DNA of 64,000 nucleotides from contig CP136065.1 of the NCBI GenBank assembly GCA_032622095.1, forward strand, positions 40,613,503-40,677,502. Reading direction: 5' to 3'. This document shows, piece after piece, positions 50,301-60,500 of the stretch. Below the pieces are notes generated by a model. That model was not told the origin of the DNA and did no database searches. It was given only the letters and a program-made list of their open reading frames with translations. Position 1 is the stretch's first letter. Every line of letters begins with the position of its first letter. The translations under genes were made by a program, and so were the position numbers. This stretch comes from Siphonodentalium dalli (Eukaryota > Mollusca > Scaphopoda > Gadilida > Siphonodentaliidae).

Positions 50301-53300
50301 GGAAGGGGGCTGGCAAAATGGACACAAACAGGGTCGCCAACTGCACAAAACGCATATAAGATTAATGGAGGCACGGACTCAGTATGAGTATTCATTGTAT
50401 CAAATGTGCTTTATTCAATGAGCTTGAACAAGTTCTCATTTATTATCGAAATTGCCACGTATCGAACGGAATGGCACATTGAGAGGTCCCGATTTTCGCC
50501 CATATAAGGGTTGGAACCCGTGCCAACATCGTGTAGCCAAGACTGCGATGATCGCATCCACTTTATTGATATAACATAGTTGTTTTGAAAGTGATGTTGC
50601 TTGTGTCATGGTGTGGGTCTTGGCAGTAGTGATACTGGTTAGTCTTTGGCATTGATAAAGTATATACATTTATACAACTATTCAGTCAGTTATGATGTGC
50701 ATATGCATAGGCTATTATTACGTAAATAATAATAGGCTGACATAAAGCATAAAAACTACAATCTAACTCGCATGGACAAAGCCGGATAGCCCAGTTAGTT
50801 AACCATTTAACCAACAGAACGGCCATGTGCCAATGCATTCTCTTATATATGCGAGTCGACCATAGGTCGCCTCGCATATATAAGAGAATGCATTGGCTTA
50901 ACACATTACAAATTATAAAATTGTTAAAGAATGTAAGAAAAAATGGTAAAAAGTGTTAAAAAAGATTGTTTTTAGGCCAATGCATTCTCTTATATATGCG
51001 AGGCGACCTATGGTCGACTCGCATATATAAGAGAACTAGCAGGGTTACCCGGCGTTGCCCAGGTTAATGCGATGTGAAACCATCTGTATGCTGTGGATAT
51101 TTGTTGGGAATAGAGAACACTCTTGTTCAAAGTGTTATACGTTTTCTCATAAATTGTATATTCAAATAGCATCACACAACATGATTATTACAGTCATGGA
51201 ATATAAGTAGTGGCCCACCTTGTCAATTGTCATTCTGTTTATCGCGATTAATCCGTTCCACCAATAATGAAGTATTTATTTATTTACAACTGCGTATACG
51301 TCAGACGTTATAATATGATACATGGAAATCATAAAGACATTAGTTCGCATAAATAAAAGATGACAATTGGGTTTTACATATTGAGATGTATCAATCAATC
51401 TAGTGGGTTGGACTAAGATCTCGAGGATACCTGGCTATCATATCTCCATGAAAATACAGATGTTTCAAAGAAATGTCCAGGTGCTCGTCTGTTTATGGTG
51501 CTATATATTGGCTAAATATTCTCAGTTTCAACGAAATGTTGCTGCGCCTGCATATCAGCTACATTTGCCAGACACAGAGCGAGATTTTGAGTTGTTTATG
51601 TCAGTCGATGAGTCTGTTCTAAACCCCTTGTCAGGTGTCAGTATTGGGAGGATCCTGAAAAGTCATGTGCTACTAACTGCATTGTATTGTATATCAGAAG
51701 AAACTATATATGACTGCACACTGCGACCACTATTTTTGAACAGGCCTTCCATATATCCTGACAAATTGTAACTTTTTTGTGGAAACTGTATTGAATGGAA
51801 CAGACTCAAGTTTGTTATAATATATATGAAATCCTCTGACGGTTCGAGGTCTCTCAGTTTGCACGAATATATGAATCTCTTCAATAGAATGATAAATATA
51901 CGTTTAATGCTTCTTCTATGTATCTCTTTTTGCTAGCTCATTGTGTGAATGTCCTGATTGCCATCCCCATATAAATATGACAATTAAGAAGATATAATTG
52001 TTCAAGTGACTTATAAGTGGGTTACCATTTGTCGGGATTGTGAAATGTGAACGCCCAAATCTCCTTTAAATGATATGGAGATGGCCTGGGTGACTATATA
52101 TAACTTATATATGGATAACGGCGAATAGCAATCTTATCTATATGAAATTGGTGAAAATTGGCGAGTATACAAATTTGTATCAAATTGAAGGTCCCCATAT
52201 CTCTCACACATAGGGCACCAATTTGTTGTGTCTAAACCGCACGATAAGATTCCTCGTATCACGGAGAATAATATGTATCAATCTGGTGGATATCGGCACT
52301 AAACATATAGATATAATGTCCCTCTCATATCTATACACCACTGACTCGAATGGCCCCGCTTATGACATCCTTAAACCACACAATTACACTCCTGATATCA
52401 TGGAGATGATTGTTTATAAGTTTGGTGATAATCGGTGACTAAACAATGTTTTTTTTTTATCAAATTTGGTGCCAATCCCTCCCTCCCCATCTCTCAAATA
52501 ATCTATGTATCTCTTTTTGCTAGCTCATTGTGTGAATGTCCTGATTGCCATCCCCATATAAATATGACAATTAAGAAGATATAGTTGTTCAAGTGACTTA
52601 AAAGTGGGTTACCATTTGTCGGGATTGTGAAATGTGAACGCCCAAATCTCCTTAAAATGATATGGAGATGGCCTGGGTGACTATATATAACTTATATGTG
52701 GATATCGGCGAATAGCAATCTATCTATGATAGTGCATATCCGCTCGCCATCCGTGACGCAAACGACACAAAATGTGATTTAATTCATGGTATATCATTAG
52801 ATAAAAACATGTATGAATTTGTTGGAAATTAGTGCCAAATATATTTGTATCAGCTTTTGCCTCTTCGATTGTACCGCGTGAAGTTATATATAGAACACAC
52901 AGACAGACAGAAAGACAGACAGACAGCACACTTTGATTTCTTGTATCATTTGAGAAGAACGTGTCTGAATTTGATGGTAATTGGTACTAACAATATTTTG
53001 TATCAGTTTTTGGTGACCCTCCCGTCCCTATTTCGGACTCAAGCTGCACACACTAAGACTCATTAGAGATTAGAGATGCATATATATATGAAATTGGTGA
53101 AAATTGGCGAGTATACAAATTCGTATCAAATTGAAGGTCCCCATATCTCTCACCCATAGGGCACCAATTTGTTGTGTCTAAACCACACGATAAGATTCCT
53201 CGTATCACGGAGAAGAATATGTATCAATCTGGTGGAAATCGGCACTAAACATAAATATAATGTCCCTCTCATATCTATACACCACTGACTCGAATGGCCC

Positions 53301-54257
53301 CACTTGTGACATCCTTAAACCACACAATTACACTCCTGATATCATGGAGATGATTATTTATAAGTTTGGTGATAATCGGCGACTAAACAATGTTTTTTTT
53401 TATCAAATTTGGTGCCAATCCCTCCCTCCCCATCTCTCACACAAACAGCACCACTATGGCGTCTTTAAATCACACGATCAGATTCCTCGGATAAGAAAGT
53501 GTATCAATTTGGTAGAAATTGGCGCCAAAAAAATTGTGCATCAATTTTGGTGCCCCTGTCCCTTTCAACACACCCCTGACTCGAATGAGGCCACACTTGA
53601 CAGATATAAGCCATAACCATTAGACTCCTCATACCATGGGGATGCTTTTGTATAAGTGTGGTGGCAATCGGCGACTAAACCAATTATTATCAAATTTAGT
53701 GCCCACCCCCTCCCAATCTCTCATCCAAACGACAACAATTTGGCGTTGTTAAATCGCACAATTAGATTCCTTGTATCATGAAGAAGAATATATATCAATT
53801 TGGTGGAAATCGGCTCTAAAATTAGTTTTTATCTATTTTGGTGCCCCTCTCCCCTTTCGTGCAAATCAGACTCGAACGACGCCACTTTTGACATATTTAA
53901 ACCACACCGTTGGATTCTTCATATCATGGGGATGATTATATGTAAGTTTCGTGGCAATCGGCGACAGAACAAAAATCTGCCCCCTCCCCCATCCGGGCAC
54001 CCCTGACGCGAACGGCGCGACTTTTGCCATATTTAAAACACACCATTAGATTCCTCATATTATGGGGATGATTATATATAAGTTTCGTGGCAATCGCCGA
54101 CAAAAAAAAATTCTGCCCCTCCCCCTTTTCTGCCCCTGACAACAACGGCGTCACTTTAGAAAATTTTAACCCCGACCATTATCTTTCTCGTAAAAAGTTA
54201 CTCCTAGTAGACCCCTTTGGCATCATCTTGATGGTCCCCTGTGAATTTCTATAGAAC

Positions 54258-54304
<47 letters not shown>

Positions 54305-57300
54305 TTCGCAAATATAGATATAGACTAGCAGGGTTACCCGGCGTTGCCCAGGTTAATGCGATGTGAAACCATCTGTATGCTGTGGATATTTGTTGGGAAT
54401 AGAGAACACTCTTGTTCAAAGTGTTATACGTTTTCTCATAAATTGTATATTCAAATAGCATCACACAACATGATTATTACAGTCATGGAATATAAGTAGT
54501 GGCCCACCTTGTCAATTGTCATTCTGTTTATCGCGATTAATCCGTTCCACCAATAATGAAGTATTTATTTATTTACAACTGCGTATACGTCAGACGTTAT
54601 AATATGATACATGGAAATCATAAAGACATTAGTTCGCATAAATAAAAGATGACAATTGGGTTTTACATATTGAGATGTATCAATCAATCTAGTGGGTTGG
54701 ACTAAGATCTCGAGGATACCTGGCTATCATATCTCCATGAAAATACAGATGTTTCAAAGAAATGTCCAGGTGCTCGTCTGTTTATGGTGCTATATATTGG
54801 CTAAATATTCTCAGTTTCAACGAAATGTTGCTGCGCCTGCATATCAGCTACATTTGCCAGACACAGAGCGAGATTTTGAGTTGTTTATGTCAGTCGATGA
54901 GTCTGTTCTAAACCCCTTGTCAGGTGTCAGTATTGGGAGGATCCTGAAAAGTCATGTGCTACTAACTGCATTGTATTGTATATCAGAAGAAACTATATAT
55001 GACTGCACACTGCGACCACTATTTTTGAACAGGCCTTCCATATATCCTGACAAATTGTAACTTTTTTTGTGGAAACTGTATTGAATGGAACAGACTCAAG
55101 TTTGTTATAATATATATGAAATCCTCTGACGGTTCGAGGTCTCTCAGTTTGCACGAATATATGAATCTCTTCAATAGAATGATAAATATACGTTTAATGC
55201 TTCTTCTATGTATCTCTTTTTGCTAGCTCATTGTGTGAATGTCCTGATTGCCATCCCCATATAAATATGACAATTAAGAAGATATAATTGTTCAAGTGAC
55301 TTATAAGTGGGTTACCATTTGTCGGGATTGTGAAATGTGAACGCCCAAATCTCCTTTAAATGATATGGAGATGGCCTGGGTGACTATATATAACTTATAT
55401 ATGGATAACGGCGAATAGCAATCTTATCTATATGAAATTGGTGAAAATTGGCGAGTATACAAATTTGTATCAAATTGAAGGTCCCCATATCTCTCACACA
55501 TAGGGCACCAATTTGTTGTGTCTAAACCGCACGATAAGATTCCTCGTATCACGGAGAATAATATGTATCAATCTGGTGGATATCGGCACTAAACATATAG
55601 ATATAATGTCCCTCTCATATCTATACACCACTGACTCGAATGGCCCCGCTTATGACATCCTTAAACCACACAATTACACTCCTGATATCATGGAGATGAT
55701 TGTTTATAAGTTTGGTGATAATCGGTGACTAAACAATGTTTTTTTTTTATCAAATTTGGTGCCAATCCCTCCCTCCCCATCTCTCAAATAATCTATGTAT
55801 CTCTTTTTGCTAGCTCATTGTGTGAATGTCCTGATTGCCATCCCCATATAAATATGACAATTAAGAAGATATAGTTGTTCAAGTGACTTAAAAGTGGGTT
55901 ACCATTTGTCGGGATTGTGAAATGTGAACGCCCAAATCTCCTTAAAAAGATATGGAGATGGCCTGGGTGACTATATATAACTTATATGTGGATATCGGCG
56001 AATAGCAATCTATCTATGATAGTGCATATCCGCTCGCCATCCGTGACGCAAACGACACAAAATGTGATTTAATTCATGGTATATCATTAGATAAAAACAT
56101 GTATGAATTTGTTGGAAATTAGTGCCAAATATATTTGTATCAGCTTTTGCCTCTTCGATTGTACCGCGTGAAGTTATATATAGAACACACAGACAGACAG
56201 AAAGACAGACAGACAGCACACTTTGATTTCTTGTATCATTTGAGAAGAACGTGTCTGAATTTGATGGTAATTGGTACTAACAATATTTTGTATCAGTTTT
56301 TGGTGACCCTCCCGTCCCTATTTCGGACTCAAGCTGCACACACTAAGACTCATTAGAGATTAGAGATGCATATATATATGAAATTGGTGAAAATTGGCGA
56401 GTATACAAATTCGTATCAAATTGAAGGTCCCCATATCTCTCACCCATAGGGCACCAATTTGTTGTGTCTAAACCACACGATAAGATTCCTCGTATCACGG
56501 AGAAGAATATGTATCAATCTGGTGGAAATCGGCACTAAACATAAATATAATGTCCCTCTCATATCTATACACCACTGACTCGAATGGCCCCACTTGTGAC
56601 ATCCTTAAACCACACAATTACACTCCTGATATCATGGAGATGATTATTTATAAGTTTGGTGATAATCGGCGACTAAACAATGTTTTTTTTTATCAAATTT
56701 GGTGCCAATCCCTCCCTCCCCATCTCTCACACAAACAGCACCACTATGGCGTCTTTAAATCACACGATCAGATTCCTCGGATAAGAAAGTGTATCAATTT
56801 GGTGGAAATTGGCGCCAAAAAAATTGTGCATCAATTTTGGTGCCCCTGTCCCTTTCAACACACCCCTGACTCGAATGAGGCCACACTTGACAGATATAAG
56901 CCATAACCATTAGACTCCTCATACCATGGGGATGCTTTTGTATAAGTGTGGTGGCAATCGGCGACTAAACCAATTATTATCAAATTTAGTGCCCACCCCC
57001 TCCCAATCTCTCATCCAAACGACAACAATTTGGCGTTGTTAAATCGCACAATTAGATTCCTTGTATCATGAAGAAGAATATATATCAATTTGGTGGAAAT
57101 CGGCTCTAAAATTAGTTTTTATCAATTTTGGTGCCCCTCTCCCCTTTCGTGCAAATCAGACTCGAACGACGCCACTTTTGACATATTTAAACCACACCGT
57201 TGGATTCTTCATATCATGGGGATGATTATATGTAAGTTTCGTGGCAATCGGCGACAGAACAAAAATCTGCCCCCTCCCCCATCCGGGCACCCCTGACGCG

Positions 57301-57547
57301 AACGGCGCGACTTTTGCCATATTTAAAACACACCATTAGATTCCTCATATTATGGGGATGATTATATATAAGTTTCGTGGCAATCGCCGACAAAAAAAAA
57401 TTCTGCCCCTCCCCCTTTTCTGCCCCTGACAACAACGGCGTCACTTTAGAAAATTTTAACCCCGACCATTATCTTTCTCGTAAAAAGTTACTCCTAGTAG
57501 ACCCCTTTGGCATCATCTTGATGGTCCCCTGTGAATTTCTATAGAAC

Positions 57548-57582
<35 letters not shown>

Positions 57583-60500
57583 TTCGCAAATATAGATATA
57601 GATGCATTGGCACAGGGCATAACTGTAACTATCACAATGTGGTCAATGAGCCGGTTCCAATGATATCCATATTTGTATGGTTCTATTGAGACAGACCGAA
57701 GATATTTTAGGCTGTTGAAGCTTTATTTGGCCGGTTTGTTGGGTAAAGGGTTAATATATCTGAGCATTCTCATGTAAACCTATTTCAATTAAGGCAATAC
57801 TTTACCATCAGGGACGTGTGTCAGGGGTGGATCCAGAAAGTAAAACATTTGGACATTTCATGCCTGACACAACATTAGTTAGAAATTTCCGACCAATATA
57901 GTTTGATTTTGTGCTCATAATTTGATATACCAAACAGTACTGTAGTAGGTGTGATATTTGTTGTTATTATACAGAAAGACCGAATTGTTTTACTGAAGTA
58001 TAGCAATCAGTTGAGAATTATCAACTTTAGGGGTGTTACGATGGGATATCAAATAGTTGGACAGTTTTATAATAGATATTCAGATTAAATCATGCATGTA
58101 TGTTACAATGGGGACATTTCATGCATACAGTGGTAATTTTGTTGAGTGAATTGCCAATCATGGATGTTAGGTTAGGAATTTCCATCGACAGTTTTAAAGC
58201 TTGTGGTACCAGTTAAAAAACACCAATACAAGGCGGGTGGGTACCAATGGGATTTCTCCGTTGAGTCAAGTGCGGACCCACCATATACCCTCTCTATGTT
58301 GCGTTTATGGTACTCATATATGAGCAACATCCCATCGATGGAACTGGCCGCGCAGCGATCTCACATTCCAACTTATCAAGTAACATTATTTTGACTGGCC
58401 TAAGAATACCAACACGCACTGTGTTCTTAATATATTGTGAACAACTCAGCGATATCACCAGTCACGCTAAAACCTCTGTCGTTCATTGATCACAACTAAC
58501 GCTGATTTGTTGACAACTGGGAGAAATTAATCCGTTTTGGCAATTTTGCAGCTGGCATTTTTGCAGTTTGCAGTGCAATATTGCCAGCGTATGAACGTAC
58601 CCTTACCCTTATTCCCCTTACATATCTGGTAAATTATTTTGAAATATTAAAGGGGTACTGTACGCCAAATGTTGTTGTTGGTTTCTATAGTCTCCGAGTC
58701 GGAGAATAAGGTAACAATTTTTCCATTATTTGAAAGTCTGTTGAGTACGAAGTCATGTTACGGATGACAAATTTACCGGAATGCAAAAATACAAATTGTC
58801 GTTGTCGAGTAATTTTTGTAAAGGTTTCAACCAAATGAATCAAATAAAAGTTATATTATATGCATACTAGTCCCATATAATCATTTAAGTTATTGTATCA
58901 TCGCTAGTCAGTGAGTGGCTTGAGTGTTCTCCCCGTATCATCATAATATTTTAAGCGATCGTGTGTGCGATCGGTTTAACAATCCAGTATCCCTCAATTA
59001 CTGTTTTTGATTACGGTAATTCGTAATTTAATTGACGCCATTTTATGGGTCCAGTCATATATTCAATTTATATCAAATTATTAACTTTTAAATTATTAAA
59101 TTTTAAGATAGCCTATTAACCTGAGCGTTTACAGAATACATCTTCGACTCAAATTACTTATGTTTCTATATATTATCGATATTAGATCGTTGTTGTCACC
59201 GGAAATTTAATGAAAATGGCGTACAGTACCCCTTTAAGCTTAAGATATTTTTGACATGGGCAGGGTATTTCACTGTCTGTTATATTTTTGTCTACGACTG
59301 TTATTTTTAACCACCACTTAGCCGGGTGAATTTATTTAACTAGACAAATGGATATCTTGGTCCATGGGAGATGGGACTTGATTGGACCAAACATGACCTA
59401 GATTTAACAACCCAATCACTGATATACAAGAGAAACTATGTGTGCCGTTGAATACATGTTTGCTATATATAGCTTCTAGGATCATATAGTAGTTTGATAT
59501 CTTATCAATTTATAGTTTATATAGGTGTTAGACTGTCATATGTATATATGATGTTACCCCTTTTTGTCTACGTAATGATGTTTATAGCAATTACTAGTGT
59601 GTTGGTTGCATATCTCTATATGATTATATGTATGATACTGACTAACCCTCCTCTAACATTTGTTGTTACCTTTGAGGAATATCGTATCACTCGACATGGT
59701 TTAAATACATTTGTAATCATAATGGGACCAAAGACTTGAAAATAAAAAATATATATTATTATTGAAAAGGTCACCACATAATTAATGTTGTCATTCTAAA
59801 ACGTTGGAATTGTATAACATAAAAGAATAAAAACAAACCAATAATGAACAAGTTGATGCCTTAATATGGCACCGCTTGTTTCAACTGTGTTATTTTATAC
59901 ACTAGAAACTGAAAATAAAGCACATCATAATTCGGTCTTGAGCTCTGTATAGCATGTTTAACCCTTTTTATACCAAATACTCGTTGACTTGTGTTCCCTT
60001 ATAGGAACTATCCAGTTAACAGGCTATATAGGCAGTTTCTTTAACTTGTTATCTGATTATTTCCCACCAATTAATAGGAATCCATCTGCACTTGTATTGC
60101 CTGTATTTATCGTATGCCTGTCGTCTGCTCAAACACCATGAATATCCCCTCAGATGAAGAATATACCATTCAAATGCTTACAATTATAAGTGATCTGAGA
60201 TTCTATTTTGTAAAGAACGGGTTAATATTCCTTTTTTCTTTTCTTTTAGACATAAAAGAGCCGTTGGTTATGGGCTCCAGTGCCTTAGCTCAGTTGGAGG
60301 AGATAAGACAGTCATCCAAGGAGGGCGTTTACACGGAGGACGAAGCTCTGCGTTTGTACAATCTCTGGAAAGAACATTATGGCGAGGGCACACGTTCCTT
60401 CAAAGAAAGAAGGGTATGCATTTAAAATATGCAGGGCTATAAACGCCCTTTTTACTGGATACGCATTGACTATAGGAGCTCCCTTAGAACGTTTTTAGAT

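Noticed and set aside
51403-51771. 122-codon frame identical in both Helitron copies (also 54692-55060)
   Set aside because: Identity reflects recent duplication of the whole element; the homologous region at 2900-3290 is frameshifted and no known domain is seen.
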